NCBI GenBank assembly: GCA_017656165.1 | Contig: JACDOL010000011.1 | Location: 1-43,066 of the forward strand | DNA: 43,066 nucleotides | Direction of reading: 5' to 3' | From: Desulfotomaculum sp. | GTDB lineage: Bacteria > Bacillota > Desulfotomaculia > Desulfotomaculales > Desulfohalotomaculaceae | Shown here: positions 7,795 through 18,008 of the stretch, one piece after another | Layout: every line of letters begins with the position of its first letter | How positions within the stretch are numbered: the first letter of the stretch is position 1 | Translations under genes and position numbers: made by a program | The notes under the pieces: model-generated | Told to the model about the DNA's origin: nothing | Database searches by the model: none | Seen by the model: only the letters and a program-made list of their open reading frames with translations

Positions 7795-7818
7795 GTTCAC
7801 TTAAGGAGGTTAAAACGG

Positions 7819-9111
7819 ATGATTGAGCGCTACACCTTACCGGAAATGAAACGTATCTGGTCAGAAGAAAACAAGTTCCGCAAGTGGTTGGAAGTAGAAA
7901 TATATGCCTGCGAGGCCCTGGCAGAATTGGGGAAAATACCGGCAGAAGCTGTTGAAGTAATAAAAGAAAAAGCTGACTTTGATGTAGATCGCATTTTGGA
8001 AATAGAGTCGGTGGTTCACCATGATGTAATTGCCTTTACCACCTGCGTGGCAGAATATGTGGGAGAAGAAAGCAAGTATATACACATGGGTCTGACATCG
8101 TCGGATGTGGTTGATACGGCTCAAAGTGTCCGGATGAAAGAAGCGGCAGAACAAATACTTTCCCGCTTGGAGGGACTTCACAAGCTGCTTTTAGAAAAAG
8201 CCCAAGAATACCGCTATACAATTATGATTGGACGTACGCACGGTATTCATGCCGAGCCCATGACTTTTGGGTTAAAAATGCTGCTGTGGGCAGCAGAAAT
8301 GGAGCGCAACATTGAACGACTAAAAAAAGCCCTTGAGGTTATCAGCGTAGGAAAAATTTCCGGTGCCGTTGGAACCTATGCCAATATTGATCCCAGGGTA
8401 GAAGCTTATGTCTGTGAAAAGCTGGGATTAAAGCCGGCAAAGCTGTCAACCCAGGTGCTGCAGCGGGATCGCCATGCTGAATATATGAATACTTTGGCTG
8501 TTATTGGCTGTACTTTAGAAAAAATGGCCACTGAAATCAGGGCCCTGCAGCGTACAGATATTCGTGAGGCTGAAGAGTATTTTGCCAAGGGACAAAAAGG
8601 TTCATCTGCCATGCCCCACAAGCGCAACCCCATCATAACTGAGCGCATTACCGGCATGGCCCGACTGCTGCGGGGGTATGCCGTGACGGCCATGGAAAAT
8701 GTTGCCCTCTGGCATGAACGGGATATTTCCCATTCCTCGGTAGAACGTATTATCATTCCCGATGCCACTACCACATTAGACTACATGCTGAAAAAGATGA
8801 CGGACATAATAAAAAATCTACTGGTATACCCGGAAAAAATGAAGCACAACATGGAACGCACCAGGGGCCTGGTATTCTCGCAGCGGGTTCTCCTGGCCCT
8901 GGTAGATAAGGGCATTACAAGGGAAAGGGCATATGAACTGGTACAGAGAAATGCCATGGAATGCTGGAGAACCGGAACGGAATTTAAAGAGCTTTTGGCC
9001 GGGGACCAGGATGTAATGGAATTATTGAGTCCCGCGGAACTGGATGAACTGTTTGAATACAGTCATTACTTGAGGCATATTGATGAAATTTATTCCCGGT
9101 TTGGACTGTAA
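7819..9111 (+). CDS. purB: Adenylosuccinate lyase
   Basis: A 430-residue fumarase/aspartase-superfamily lyase that cleaves SAICAR to AICAR plus fumarate and adenylosuccinate to AMP plus fumarate. The superfamily signature loop SSAMPHKRNPI (about residues 263-273) carries the catalytic serine. The IGRTHGIHAEPMTFG segment (about 136-150) and the MGLTSSDVVDTAQ segment (about 90-102) complete the active site. Its length matches the short Bacillus/Thermotoga type. The ATG follows AAGGAGG. The 77-base gap to purC holds a hairpin at 9131-9152. Confidence 0.98.
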   Translation: MIERYTLPEMKRIWSEENKFRKWLEVEIYACEALAELGKIPAEAVEVIKEKADFDVDRILEIESVVHHDVIAFTTCVAEYVGEESKYIHMGLTSSDVVDTAQSVRMKEAAEQILSRLEGLHKLLLEKAQEYRYTIMIGRTHGIHAEPMTFGLKMLLWAAEMERNIERLKKALEVISVGKISGAVGTYANIDPRVEAYVCEKLGLKPAKLSTQVLQRDRHAEYMNTLAVIGCTLEKMATEIRALQRTDIREAEEYFAKGQKGSSAMPHKRNPIITERITGMARLLRGYAVTAMENVALWHERDISHSSVERIIIPDATTTLDYMLKKMTDIIKNLLVYPEKMKHNMERTRGLVFSQRVLLALVDKGITRERAYELVQRNAMECWRTGTEFKELLAGDQDVMELLSPAELDELFEYSHYLRHIDEIYSRFGL

Positions 9112-9130
9112 AGGTAAAACAGCAGGTTGA

Positions 9131-9152
9131 GGGGCTCAATAAAATGAGCCCC
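9131..9152 (+). repeat. GGGGCTCA hairpin in the purB-purC gap
   Basis: Eight-bp arms GGGGCTCA/TGAGCCCC around ATAAAA, followed by A-rich sequence with no T-tract on the plus strand. The arms are nearly identical to those of the hairpin between purM and purN (15768-15787), suggesting a dispersed repeat or a shared RNA-processing element. Confidence 0.65.
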
Positions 9153-9188
9153 CTAAAAAAATATCTTAAATGAGGAGAGGTGTCTTTC

Positions 9189-9908
9189 TTGCAGAAGAAA
9201 GAACTGCTGTACGAGGGCAAGGCCAAGAAAGTTTACAGAACTGACAACCCGGACCTTTTATGGGTGGAGTACAAGGACGATGCCACTGCCTTTAACGGGG
9301 CAAAAAAGGGAACTATTGTGGGTAAGGGAGTGCTGAATAACCTTATCAGTGCTCACTTTTTCCAGCTGTTGGCTGAAAAGGGTGTTCCCAATCATTTTGT
9401 TGAGCTGGTTAATGAACGGGAGCAGGTGGTAAAAAGCTTAGATATCATCCAGGTGGAAGTTATTGTCCGAAACCTGGCTGCCGGCAGTATGGCCAAGCGC
9501 CTGGGACTGGAAGAAGGAATGGACCTGGGCGGGCCGGTGGTAGATTACTGCTATAAAAGCGATGAACTGGGAGACCCGCTGATTAATGATGATCACATCC
9601 GGGCTTTAAAACTGGCAGCGCCGGAACAAGTTAAAACCATCAGGGAAATGGCATTAAAGGTTAATGATATTTTAACCAGTTACTTAGCTGATAAAAATAT
9701 TATCCTGGTAGATTACAAGCTGGAATTTGGTTTCCACAAGGGAGAAATACTTCTCGGGGATGAAATTTCACCTGATACCTGCCGGTTCTGGGACAGCAAA
9801 ACCAGGGAAAAACTGGACAAAGACCGCTTCCGCCGTGACCTTGGTAATGTGGAGGAAGCTTACAAGGAAATATACAGGAGGTTAACCGGCAGAGAAGTGC
9901 AGATATAA
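9189..9908 (+). CDS. purC: SAICAR synthetase
   Basis: A 239-residue cytoplasmic ligase joining CAIR and aspartate with ATP hydrolysis. The ATP-grasp-like N-terminus [12 protein letters not shown], the [22 protein letters not shown] core (about 91-112), and [30 protein letters not shown] (about 173-202) are the standard PurC blocks in order. GTG at 9180 is also in frame but lies almost on top of the Shine-Dalgarno sequence (GAGGAGAGG, 9172-9180). TTG at 9189 has usable spacing and gives the usual short N-terminus, so I chose it. It is the third de novo enzyme gene of the operon. Confidence 0.96.
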   Translation: MQKKELLYEGKAKKVYRTDNPDLLWVEYKDDATAFNGAKKGTIVGKGVLNNLISAHFFQLLAEKGVPNHFVELVNEREQVVKSLDIIQVEVIVRNLAAGSMAKRLGLEEGMDLGGPVVDYCYKSDELGDPLINDDHIRALKLAAPEQVKTIREMALKVNDILTSYLADKNIILVDYKLEFGFHKGEILLGDEISPDTCRFWDSKTREKLDKDRFRRDLGNVEEAYKEIYRRLTGREVQI

Positions 9909-9999
9909 GGCAGCTTAAAAGATTAAATGTTAACTCTTTTTGAACTGTTCATTTTAAATTATGAATTCCAAATTTTATACAAAAACCGGAGGTTTAAAT

Positions 10000-10248
10000 A
10001 TGTACCAAGCAAAGATTTACATCACCCTGAAACAAAGCGTGCTCGACCCCCAGGGCAGTGCGGTTACTAAATCGCTGCATGCCATGGGTTATGAAAATGT
10101 AAAAGATGTCCGGGTTGGCCGCTACCTGGTGGTGGATGTTGACGCTCCCAGTAAAGAAGCAGCCGGGGAACAGGTACATGATATGTGCAGAAAGCTGCTG
10201 GCAAACCCGGTAATTGAAGACTACACCTTTGAGCTGGTGGAGGTATAA
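10000..10248 (+). CDS. purS: FGAM synthase subunit PurS
   Basis: An 82-residue protein that bridges PurL and PurQ in the three-subunit formylglycinamidine ribonucleotide synthase of Gram-positive bacteria and archaea. The family pattern is visible: [21 protein letters not shown], then [23 protein letters not shown], and the C-terminal [15 protein letters not shown]. An upstream in-frame ATG (9961) precedes the Shine-Dalgarno GGAGG (9988-9992); ATG at 10000 is correct for the family. Two bases separate its stop from purQ, consistent with equimolar translation of complex subunits. Confidence 0.95.
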   Translation: MYQAKIYITLKQSVLDPQGSAVTKSLHAMGYENVKDVRVGRYLVVDVDAPSKEAAGEQVHDMCRKLLANPVIEDYTFELVEV

Positions 10249-10250
10249 AA

Positions 10251-10952
10251 ATGAAATTTGGAGTAATTGTATTCCCCGGTTCCAACTGCGATGCCGACTG
10301 CCTGCATGCTGTGAAAGCAGTTTTAGATCAACCGGTGGAATATATCTGGCACAAGTCCAACAGCGTTGACGGTTTTGACTGCATCATCCTGCCCGGTGGT
10401 TTTTCTTACGGTGATTACCTGCGGGCAGGAGCCATTGCCCGGTTCTCGCCGGTAATGGAAGCGGTAATAAATTACGCCCAAAAAGGCGGTTGGGTGCTGG
10501 GAATCTGCAATGGTTTTCAAGTGCTGCTGGAAGCGGGACTTCTGCCCGGGGCCATGCGGCGCAACAATAACCTTCAATTTATTTGCCAGGATACTTACCT
10601 GAAGGTGGAAAACTGCAGCACACCTTTTACAGCCCTCTGCCATCCCGGGGAGGTGCTGAAAATCCCGGTGGCCCATGGAGAGGGCAATTACTACTGTGAT
10701 GAGAAAACGCTGAAAGAATTGAAGCAGAACAATCAAATAGTATTCAGGTACTGCGATGAGATGGGAAAAGTAACGGGTGAAGCAAATCCCAACGGCTCGA
10801 TAAACAACATTGCCGGCATCTGCAACCGGCATGGCAATGTGCTGGGAATGATGCCGCACCCTGAGCGCTGTGCTGAAGAGATACTGGGAAGCAGTGACGG
10901 GGCGGTGCTCTTTAAATCCATCCTGGCCAGCTGGCAAAGGAGAGTGAAATAA
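10251..10952 (+). CDS. purQ: FGAM synthase glutaminase subunit PurQ
   Basis: A 233-residue class I glutamine amidotransferase that supplies ammonia to PurL. The nucleophile Cys lies in [20 protein letters not shown] (about residues 81-100), the oxyanion region is [17 protein letters not shown], and the catalytic His/Glu pair is in MMPHPERC near 200. The usual start [16 protein letters not shown] is intact. It begins two bases after purS, and purL begins on the base after its stop, so purSQL form a tightly coupled translation unit. Confidence 0.97.
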   Translation: MKFGVIVFPGSNCDADCLHAVKAVLDQPVEYIWHKSNSVDGFDCIILPGGFSYGDYLRAGAIARFSPVMEAVINYAQKGGWVLGICNGFQVLLEAGLLPGAMRRNNNLQFICQDTYLKVENCSTPFTALCHPGEVLKIPVAHGEGNYYCDEKTLKELKQNNQIVFRYCDEMGKVTGEANPNGSINNIAGICNRHGNVLGMMPHPERCAEEILGSSDGAVLFKSILASWQRRVK

Positions 10953-13202
10953 ATGGAACCGCGCAGCAGTGAAAAATTAAAGCCGGGCATTTGGCGGGAA
11001 ATGGGGCTTACCGACCAGGAGTTTGACAGGGTAAAGGAAATCCTGGGCCGGGAACCCAATTACGTGGAACTGGGCATTTTTGCAGTAATGTGGTCCGAGC
11101 ACTGCAGTTATAAAACATCACGGCCGGTGTTAAAATTTTTCCCCACCGAAGGGGAGCAGGTGCTGCAGGGTCCTGGTGAAAACGCCGGCATTGTTGACAT
11201 AGGGGACGGCCAGGCAGTGGCTTTTAAGATAGAAAGTCACAACCACCCCTCTGCCGTGGAACCGTACCAGGGTGCTGCCACCGGGGTGGGGGGCATCTTA
11301 AGGGATGTATTTACCATGGGAGCACGTCCCATTGCTGTACTGGATTCACTGCGTTTTGGCAGTCTTAAAAATTCCCGGACCCGCTATCTTTTCAGCGGGG
11401 TGGTGTCAGGGATATCCGGTTACGGAAACTGCGTCGGCGTCCCCACAGTTGGTGGTGAAGTATTCTTTGCTCCCACTTATGAAGAGAATCCCCTGGTTAA
11501 CGTGATGTGTGTGGGCTTAATTGATCACAAGGATATTAAAAAAGGAGTAGCTGCCGGCATAGGCAACCCCGTAATGGTGGTTGGAGCCAGAACAGGCCGG
11601 GACGGCATTCATGGTGCTACCTTTGCCTCCGAGGAACTGAGCGAGGAATCAGCTGAGAAACGTCCTGCCGTTCAGGTGGGCGACCCGTTCATGGAAAAAC
11701 TGCTGCTGGAAGCCTGCCTGGAAGTAATTAAGAGCGGTTATGTGGTGGGAATTCAAGATATGGGTGCTGCCGGGTTGACCAGTTCATCCTGTGAGATGGC
11801 CAGCCGTGCCGGTACCGGTATAGAGATGGATTTATCCCTGGTACCCCGCCGGGAAGAGGGTATGACGCCCTACGAGCTGATGCTGTCTGAATCCCAAGAA
11901 AGGATGCTGGTGGTTGTTAAAAAGGGAACGGAAGACAAGGTTAAGGAAATATTTAACAAGTGGGATTTAGAAGCAGTGGTGGTGGGCCGGGTAACAGGTG
12001 ACGGGATGCTGCGGCTCACCGAGGGGCAGCAGCTGGTGGCGGAAGTGCCCGCCAAGGCCCTTACTGATGAGGCCCCGGTTTACCAGCGGCCTTACAGTGA
12101 ACCGGAGTATTTAAAGGAAGCGCAGAATCTTTCCCCTGTTAAAATACCAATCCCGGATAATTATGAGCAGGTACTGCTGGATCTGCTGGCTTCGCCCAAC
12201 ATAGCCAGCAAAGAGTGGGTTTACCGCCAGTATGATCATATGGTAGGGACCAATACGGTGGTGCGTCCCGGTTCCGATGCGGCTGTACTGCGGGTTAAAG
12301 GCACCAAAAAGGGTATTGCCATGACCACTGACTGCAACCCCCGCTACTGTTACCTTGACCCCTACATGGGGGGGATGATTGCAGTGGCGGAGGCGGCCCG
12401 CAACCTGGTATGTTCAGGTGCCAAGCCGCTGGCTATAACTAACTGCCTGAACTTTGGAAATCCCGAAAAACCGGGTGTTATGTGGCAGTTCCGCCGGGCT
12501 GTTCAAGGGATGAGTGAGGCCTGCCGCAAATTAAATACCCCGGTCACCGGGGGCAATGTCAGTTTTTACAACGAGACTAAAGGAACTGCTGTTTACCCCA
12601 CTCCTACCGTGGGTATGGTTGGATTAATAGAAGACCTGGACTACTGCTGTACCCAAGATTTTAAAGATGAGGGAGACATAATAATTTTGGTAGGAGAAAC
12701 CAGAGTTGAACTGGGCGGATCGGAATACTTAAGTGTTGTTCACGGTTTAGAAGGCAGGGGAACTCCTCCCCAGCTTGATTTGGAATTGGAGAGAAAAGTT
12801 CAGCAGGCAGTGCTGGAAGCCATTAAAAAGGGACTGGTTAAATCTGCCCACGACTGTTCAGAAGGCGGCCTGGCTGTAGCCTTAGCCGAAAGCTGTATTT
12901 CCGGCGGTATTGGAGCTGAGATTTACAGTATAGAAAACATTCGCGGGGATGCTCTGCTGTTTGGGGAATCACAGTCTCGGATAATTATCAGTGCCAGCGA
13001 AAACAATGTGGCTGAGCTGATCCGCCACCTGACCTTAATGGAAGTACCTTTTACCCGCCTGGGAACAGTAGGGGGGGAAGAATTAAGAATAAACCTGATG
13101 GATTCCGGCTGTGCCGCCGGGCGGCCTCGCCCAGTAATAAACCTGCCGGTGGCAGAAATGGAAAGCAGATGGCGGGGGGCAGTAAAATGCTTAATGAAGT
13201 AA
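10953..13202 (+). CDS. purL: FGAM synthase large subunit PurL
   Basis: A 749-residue small-type PurL that uses ATP and PurQ-derived ammonia to convert FGAR to FGAM. The active-site histidine block is [12 protein letters not shown] near residues 48-59. ATP/Mg binding segments [25 protein letters not shown] and [15 protein letters not shown] follow, and the second AIR-synthetase-like repeat contains [16 protein letters not shown] and [16 protein letters not shown]. Its length is that of the PurS-dependent enzyme rather than the 1300-residue fused form. Its 3' end overlaps purF by 16 bases. Confidence 0.98.
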   Translation: MEPRSSEKLKPGIWREMGLTDQEFDRVKEILGREPNYVELGIFAVMWSEHCSYKTSRPVLKFFPTEGEQVLQGPGENAGIVDIGDGQAVAFKIESHNHPSAVEPYQGAATGVGGILRDVFTMGARPIAVLDSLRFGSLKNSRTRYLFSGVVSGISGYGNCVGVPTVGGEVFFAPTYEENPLVNVMCVGLIDHKDIKKGVAAGIGNPVMVVGARTGRDGIHGATFASEELSEESAEKRPAVQVGDPFMEKLLLEACLEVIKSGYVVGIQDMGAAGLTSSSCEMASRAGTGIEMDLSLVPRREEGMTPYELMLSESQERMLVVVKKGTEDKVKEIFNKWDLEAVVVGRVTGDGMLRLTEGQQLVAEVPAKALTDEAPVYQRPYSEPEYLKEAQNLSPVKIPIPDNYEQVLLDLLASPNIASKEWVYRQYDHMVGTNTVVRPGSDAAVLRVKGTKKGIAMTTDCNPRYCYLDPYMGGMIAVAEAARNLVCSGAKPLAITNCLNFGNPEKPGVMWQFRRAVQGMSEACRKLNTPVTGGNVSFYNETKGTAVYPTPTVGMVGLIEDLDYCCTQDFKDEGDIIILVGETRVELGGSEYLSVVHGLEGRGTPPQLDLELERKVQQAVLEAIKKGLVKSAHDCSEGGLAVALAESCISGGIGAEIYSIENIRGDALLFGESQSRIIISASENNVAELIRHLTLMEVPFTRLGTVGGEELRINLMDSGCAAGRPRPVINLPVAEMESRWRGAVKCLMK

Positions 13203-14614
13203 GAAATTCCCTTGCCTGGTGGCAGGGGGACAAGATGCAGGAGGAATGCGGTGTATTTGGCATTTACGCTCCCGGCATGGATGTGGCCCAGTTAACTTAC
13301 TTCGGCTTATACGCCCTTCAGCACCGGGGCCAGGAAAGTGCCGGAATAGCCACCACTGATGGGTACGGTATAAAATTTTATAAAAACATGGGCCTGGTGC
13401 CGGAGGTGTTTAATGACAGTGTAATGAGGCACTTAAACGGCCATGCTGCCATCGGCCATGTGCGTTATTCCACCACCGGTTCCAGTGAACTGACCAATGC
13501 CCAGCCGCTGGTTTTTCAGCACAGCAAAGGGATGCTGGGACTGGCCCATAATGGAAATCTCACCAATGCCAGTACTTTGAGGAAAATGCTTTTTAATAAT
13601 GGAGCAATATTCCAGTCCTCCACTGACAGTGAGGTTATCGTTAACTTAATAGCCCGCTACAGCCAGCAGAGCCTGGAGGGGGCCATAATGAAGGCAATGA
13701 TTGACATTGAAGGGGCCTATTCACTGGTAATTTTAACTGCCGAAGCACTTTATGCAGTACGGGATCCCTACGGCTTTCGCCCCCTGTGCCTGGGACGCAT
13801 CGGTGACGGATGGGTGGTGGCGTCTGAAAGCTGTGCTTTAAATACCATCGGGGCACAGATGGTGCGGGATGTCCAGCCGGGAGAAATTGTGCGCTTAGAT
13901 AAAAACGGTTTATCTTCTCTAAAAACACAGCCGGCCCCTAAACCTGCTCACTGTATTTTTGAATATATTTATTTTGCCCGTCCCGACAGCACTATAGATG
14001 GATTTCATGTTAACCGGGTGCGCCGGGAAATGGGCCGCCAGCTGGCCAGGGAGTACAAGGTGGAAGCAGATATTGTTATTCCGATTCCTGACAGCGGGAC
14101 TGCAGCGGCCAGGGGTTATGCCGAGGAAGCGGGAATTCCTTTTGAAGAAGGATTGATGAAAAACCGCTACATTGGACGTACTTTTATCCAGCCCAACCAG
14201 CAGATGCGGGACCTGGGAGTACGTCTAAAACTAAACCCCATGCGTGAAGTGCTGGCCGGGAAGCGGGTAATTATGGTGGATGATTCCCTGGTCCGGGGTA
14301 CAACCAGTAAAAAGATAGTTAAGATGCTGCGGGAAGTGGGAGTAGCAGAAGTACACCTGTGCTTAAGCTCACCGCCGGTGGTTACCGGGTGCCACTACGG
14401 CATTGATACCAGCGACCGGAAAGAGTTAATTGCTGCCACCAAGTCGGTTAAAGAAATAAGGCGGGAAGTAGGAGCCGACGGCTTATACTATCTCAGCCAG
14501 AAAGGTCTGCTGAAAGTGTTTGGTGACAAAGGACAGAATTTCTGCTGCGCCTGTTTTGACAGGAAATACCCGGTAAAAATACCTGAAGGGGCAGGAAAGT
14601 TCAGCCTGGAATAA
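13187..14614 (+). CDS. purF: Amidophosphoribosyltransferase
   Basis: A 475-residue enzyme for the committed step of purine synthesis: PRPP plus glutamine to phosphoribosylamine. The N-terminal Ntn-glutaminase has its nucleophile at Cys21 in [11 protein letters not shown], so a 20-residue propeptide must be removed, as in Bacillus PurF. The C-terminal phosphoribosyltransferase loop is [18 protein letters not shown]. Cysteines at [14 protein letters not shown], near LCLSSPP, and in NFCCACFD correspond to the [4Fe-4S] ligands of the oxygen-sensitive Bacillus-type enzyme. ATG at 13187 follows a G-rich site inside purL. ATG at 13235, after AGGGGGAC, is an alternative that would leave only a four-residue propeptide; in-frame ATG 13169 has no ribosome site. 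Confidence 0.96.
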   Translation: MLNEVRNSLAWWQGDKMQEECGVFGIYAPGMDVAQLTYFGLYALQHRGQESAGIATTDGYGIKFYKNMGLVPEVFNDSVMRHLNGHAAIGHVRYSTTGSSELTNAQPLVFQHSKGMLGLAHNGNLTNASTLRKMLFNNGAIFQSSTDSEVIVNLIARYSQQSLEGAIMKAMIDIEGAYSLVILTAEALYAVRDPYGFRPLCLGRIGDGWVVASESCALNTIGAQMVRDVQPGEIVRLDKNGLSSLKTQPAPKPAHCIFEYIYFARPDSTIDGFHVNRVRREMGRQLAREYKVEADIVIPIPDSGTAAARGYAEEAGIPFEEGLMKNRYIGRTFIQPNQQMRDLGVRLKLNPMREVLAGKRVIMVDDSLVRGTTSKKIVKMLREVGVAEVHLCLSSPPVVTGCHYGIDTSDRKELIAATKSVKEIRREVGADGLYYLSQKGLLKVFGDKGQNFCCACFDRKYPVKIPEGAGKFSLE

Positions 14615-14628
14615 AACAGGAGGTTTTT

Positions 14629-15675
14629 ATGAATAAGGAAAAAAAGCAGCCTTTAACTTATGCCGCGGCCGGGGTGGATATCAGTGCCGGCAGCAGGGCA
14701 GTGGAAATGATTAAACAGTCGGTGCACAGCACCTACCGCCCCGGTGTACTGAATGATATTGGCGGTTTTGGTGGTATGTTTGCCCTGGATACCAGCAGGT
14801 ACAGGGAACCGGTGCTGGTTTCCGGTACCGACGGGGTGGGCACCAAATTAAAAGTTGCCCATATGATGAATAAGCATAATACCATTGGTATTGACGCTGT
14901 TGCCATGTGTGTGAATGATATACTGGTGCAGGGTGCAGAACCGCTGTTTTTCCTGGATTACCTGGCGGTAGGCAGGCTGGAACCGGAGCAGGTGGCGGAA
15001 ATTGTGGAAGGTATTGCCGAGGGCTGCCGGCAGAGCGGCTGTGCCTTAATTGGCGGTGAGACGGCAGAAATGCCGGGTTTCTATGCTCCCGGCCAGTATG
15101 ACATTGCCGGATTTGCTGTTGGTGTAGCAGAAAAATCAAAGATTATAACAGGTAAAGATATCAGGCCGAAAGATGTATTAATTGGCCTGCCGTCATCAGG
15201 GCTGCATTCCAACGGGTATTCACTGGTTCGCAAGGCGCTGTTTGATACTGCCGGTTACAGTATTGATACAAGGCTGCCGGAGCTGGACTGTACCGTGGGG
15301 GAAGAACTTTTAAAACCAACCCGCATTTATGTGCGGTCCGTGCTGTCCTTACTGGACAGGTATTCCATAAAAGGAATGGCTCATATTACCGGCGGGGGTA
15401 TCACTGAAAATGTTCCCCGGGTGCTGCCCCACAACTGCCTGGCGGTAGTAAATAAAGCAGCCTGGGAAGTGCCGCCGGTGTTCCAGGTAATTAAACAAAT
15501 TGGCAGTGTACCCGATGAGGAGATGTACCGTACCTTTAATATGGGAATAGGTTTAGTTATGGTGGTGCCGCCGGAGGAGGCAGACGCAGTGCTGTCTGAA
15601 CTGAAGAAGCAGGGTGAAACGGCGTGTATTATAGGGGAAATTATCTCCGGGGAGAAAAAGGTAGAGTACATTTAA
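14629..15675 (+). CDS. purM: AIR synthetase
   Basis: A 348-residue ATP-dependent cyclase converting FGAM to aminoimidazole ribonucleotide. Diagnostic blocks are the N-terminal [21 protein letters not shown], then [50 protein letters not shown], then [29 protein letters not shown], and [19 protein letters not shown] follows AGGAGG. purN begins 163 bases later across a repeat-filled spacer, the largest gap inside the operon. Confidence 0.98.
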   Translation: MNKEKKQPLTYAAAGVDISAGSRAVEMIKQSVHSTYRPGVLNDIGGFGGMFALDTSRYREPVLVSGTDGVGTKLKVAHMMNKHNTIGIDAVAMCVNDILVQGAEPLFFLDYLAVGRLEPEQVAEIVEGIAEGCRQSGCALIGGETAEMPGFYAPGQYDIAGFAVGVAEKSKIITGKDIRPKDVLIGLPSSGLHSNGYSLVRKALFDTAGYSIDTRLPELDCTVGEELLKPTRIYVRSVLSLLDRYSIKGMAHITGGGITENVPRVLPHNCLAVVNKAAWEVPPVFQVIKQIGSVPDEEMYRTFNMGIGLVMVVPPEEADAVLSELKKQGETACIIGEIISGEKKVEYI

Positions 15676-15702
15676 CTGATAATGGCAGCCGGTACAGTTA
15701 AA

Positions 15703-15773
15703 TTGTATAGGGGTTTAACCAGTAGGGGGTCTTTTGTAGGAACTCTTTTATAGGAATTCTTTTGTAGGGGCTC
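15703..15773 (+). repeat. Degenerate 14-base tandem repeat between purM and purN
   Basis: Three consecutive units follow the pattern TTTTRTAGGRRYTC (15732-15745, 15746-15759, 15760-15773). A weaker unit lies at 15718-15731 and a possible fifth at 15703-15716. The last unit runs into the hairpin at 15768-15787. The stretch has no open frame and no obvious promoter. Confidence 0.65.
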
Positions 15774-15795
15774 AATTTATTGAGCCCTGCCGGCC
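15760..15795 (+). repeat. GTAGGGG-type hairpin repeat, copy 2
   Basis: TTTTGTAGGGG leads into GGGCTCAA/TTGAGCCC arms (15768-15775 and 15780-15787) with loop TTTA, then TGCCGG. It shares layout with 5646-5680 and arm sequence with 9131-9152. There is no T-tract. Confidence 0.65.
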
Positions 15796-15838
15796 CCCTG
15801 GGATCCATTTATACTCCTCTTTTTAAGGATGTGGGATT

Positions 15839-16465
15839 GTGGCTTTATTAAAAGTGGGTGTACTGGCCTCCGGCCGGGGGTCAAACCTGCAGTCAATTAT
15901 AGATTCCTGCCAGCGGGGGGAAATTAACGCTGAGGTAAAAGTGGTAATCAGCGACAGCAGAGATGCCTATGCCTTACGGCGGGCTGAAAAATACGGCATC
16001 GATGCTTATTTTGTCAATGTAAAGGAATACCCGGATAAAGCAGCTTATGAAGCCAGGATAGTGGAAATTCTTAAGCAGTACCAGGTTGAGCTGGTATGCC
16101 TGGCCGGCTATATGCGGCTGGTTGGAAGTACTGTTCTTAAAGCTTTTCCCTGGCGGATTATGAATATTCACCCCTCGCTGCTGCCTGCTTTCCCAGGCCT
16201 GCACGCCCAGAGGCAGGCCCTGGATCACGGGGTAAAAATATCCGGGTGTACCGTGCACTTTGTTGATGAAGGAATGGACACCGGGCCAATTATACTGCAG
16301 GCGGCGGTACCGGTGTATGATGACGATACGGAAGAAAGCCTGGCAGAACGAATACTGGAACAGGAGCACAAAATATACCCGCAGGCAGTGGGTTTATTTG
16401 CCGACGGCAGACTTCAACTGGTCGGTAAAAAAGTAATTATAAATGGAGGGAAGAAAAATTATTAA
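15839..16465 (+). CDS. purN: GAR transformylase (10-formyl-THF dependent)
   Basis: A 208-residue cytoplasmic enzyme that transfers a formyl group from 10-formyltetrahydrofolate to GAR. Family blocks are [17 protein letters not shown] at the N-terminus, [68 protein letters not shown] in the centre (the catalytic Asn-His-Asp are in [11 protein letters not shown] and VDEGMDTG), and the [16 protein letters not shown] helix. The start is GTG at 15839, following AAGGATG. Its stop codon lies inside the first codons of purH. Confidence 0.97.
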   Translation: MALLKVGVLASGRGSNLQSIIDSCQRGEINAEVKVVISDSRDAYALRRAEKYGIDAYFVNVKEYPDKAAYEARIVEILKQYQVELVCLAGYMRLVGSTVLKAFPWRIMNIHPSLLPAFPGLHAQRQALDHGVKISGCTVHFVDEGMDTGPIILQAAVPVYDDDTEESLAERILEQEHKIYPQAVGLFADGRLQLVGKKVIINGGKKNY

Positions 16466-17990
16466 GCGTGCTTTAATCAGTGTTTCCAACAAGGAAGGTT
16501 TGGTGGAATTCGGGCGCGGCCTGGCGGAGCTGGGGGTAGAAATAATTTCTACTGGGGGAACTGCCAGGGCCCTGAAAGAAGCTGGGGTGCCTGTAACATA
16601 TATATCAGATGTTACAGGTTTTCCCGAGATTTTAGACGGTAGGGTTAAAACGCTGCATCCCAGGATACACGGGGGTATCCTGGCTATGCGCACCGGGGAG
16701 CACTTAAAGCAGCTGGAGGAACTGGACATAACTCCCATTGACCTGGTGGTGGTTAACCTTTACCCGTTTAAGGAGACAGTGGCCAGGCCCGGCGTAACCC
16801 TGGACGAGGCTGTTGAAAACATCGACATTGGTGGTCCCACCATGGTCCGGGCAGCAGCTAAAAACCATCAACATGTATTAATTGTAGTTAATCCTAACCG
16901 TTACCAGGAAGTACTGGAAGCTGTAAAAAATGATGCCCTTACCAATGAACTGCGGCTGGACCTGGCCAGGGAAGCCTTTGCCCATACTGCTGCTTATGAT
17001 GCGGCCATTGCCAATTATCTTACCGGGGTGGCCGGGGAAACTTTTCCCCCGCAGCTGGGGGTGTCTGCGCAGCTTGGACAGGTGCTGCGTTATGGTGAAA
17101 ATCCTCACCAAAAAGCCGCTTTTTACCGGGATGAACTGGTTAAGGGTGCCTGTATAGCTAATGCAGAACAGCTTCACGGCAAAGAATTATCATACAACAA
17201 TATCCTGGATGCCAATGCTGCCCTGGAGCTGGTCAGGGAATTTACCGCTCCCACTGCTGCCATTATCAAGCACAATAATCCCTGCGGCTGTGCCAGTGAT
17301 GAGAATTTAACCAAAGCTTATGAAAAGGCGCTGGAGGGTGATCCGGTATCAGCTTTTGGTGGTATTGTAGCTTTGAACCGTCCAGTGGACAGGGCAGCTG
17401 CAGAAAAAATGAGTGAAATATTTTTAGAGGCTGTAATAGCGCCGGACTTTGCCCCGGAAGCATTGGAGGTGCTGTCCAAAAAACCCAATCTTAGGCTGTT
17501 AAAAACCGGAGACTTATCCAAACAAACTAACGATACCATGGAAATTCGCAAAGTGAATGGCGGTTACCTCCTGCAGGAAACTGACCGGGAAGTGGTAAAC
17601 CCGGAAAAGCTGCAGGTGGTTACAGAAAAGCAGCCCACCCAGGAAGAGTTAGACGAAATGATTTTTGCCATGACAATAGTTAAGCATGTCAAATCCAATG
17701 CCATTGTTGTTACGAAAAACAAGCAGCTGCTTGGAGTAGGTGCCGGTCAGATGAACCGGGTGGGTGCAGCAAACATTGCTTTTAAGCAGGCTGGGGAAAA
17801 GGCCAGGGGAGCGGTCCTTGCTTCTGATGCTTTCTTCCCCTTCCGGGATACAGTGGATGCAGCAGCCAAAGCGGGAATAACAGCAATTATTCAACCGGGT
17901 GGTTCCAAGCGGGATGATGAGTCCATAAAAGCCTGCAATGAGCATGGTATATCCATGGTGTTCACCGGCATGAGGCACTTTAAACATTAA
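16443..17990 (+). CDS. purH: Bifunctional AICAR transformylase / IMP cyclohydrolase
   Basis: A 515-residue enzyme catalysing the last two steps to IMP. The N-terminal MGS-like cyclohydrolase domain ([51 protein letters not shown]) is followed by the transformylase domain ([63 protein letters not shown]). The only in-frame ATG is at 16443, but the sole Shine-Dalgarno (GGAGGG, 16446-16451) lies just inside it. Initiation may depend on coupling to purN, or may use an ATT codon at 16458 or 16461. The exact start is therefore uncertain by about six residues. Confidence 0.97.
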   Translation: MEGRKIIKRALISVSNKEGLVEFGRGLAELGVEIISTGGTARALKEAGVPVTYISDVTGFPEILDGRVKTLHPRIHGGILAMRTGEHLKQLEELDITPIDLVVVNLYPFKETVARPGVTLDEAVENIDIGGPTMVRAAAKNHQHVLIVVNPNRYQEVLEAVKNDALTNELRLDLAREAFAHTAAYDAAIANYLTGVAGETFPPQLGVSAQLGQVLRYGENPHQKAAFYRDELVKGACIANAEQLHGKELSYNNILDANAALELVREFTAPTAAIIKHNNPCGCASDENLTKAYEKALEGDPVSAFGGIVALNRPVDRAAAEKMSEIFLEAVIAPDFAPEALEVLSKKPNLRLLKTGDLSKQTNDTMEIRKVNGGYLLQETDREVVNPEKLQVVTEKQPTQEELDEMIFAMTIVKHVKSNAIVVTKNKQLLGVGAGQMNRVGAANIAFKQAGEKARGAVLASDAFFPFRDTVDAAAKAGITAIIQPGGSKRDDESIKACNEHGISMVFTGMRHFKH

Positions 17991-18008
17991 TTTTAGGGAG
18001 GTAACATA

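Noticed and set aside
9131-9152. Terminator between purB and purC
   Set aside because: The stem is strong but is followed by A-rich sequence with no T-tract, and purC has no promoter of its own in the remaining 36 bases.
9180-9188. GTG at 9180 as the purC start
   Set aside because: It lies immediately against the Shine-Dalgarno sequence; TTG at 9189 has workable spacing and fits family N-termini.
10323-10937. 204-residue ORF on the minus strand inside purQ
   Set aside because: It is fully contained in purQ, which has all catalytic motifs; no independent support.
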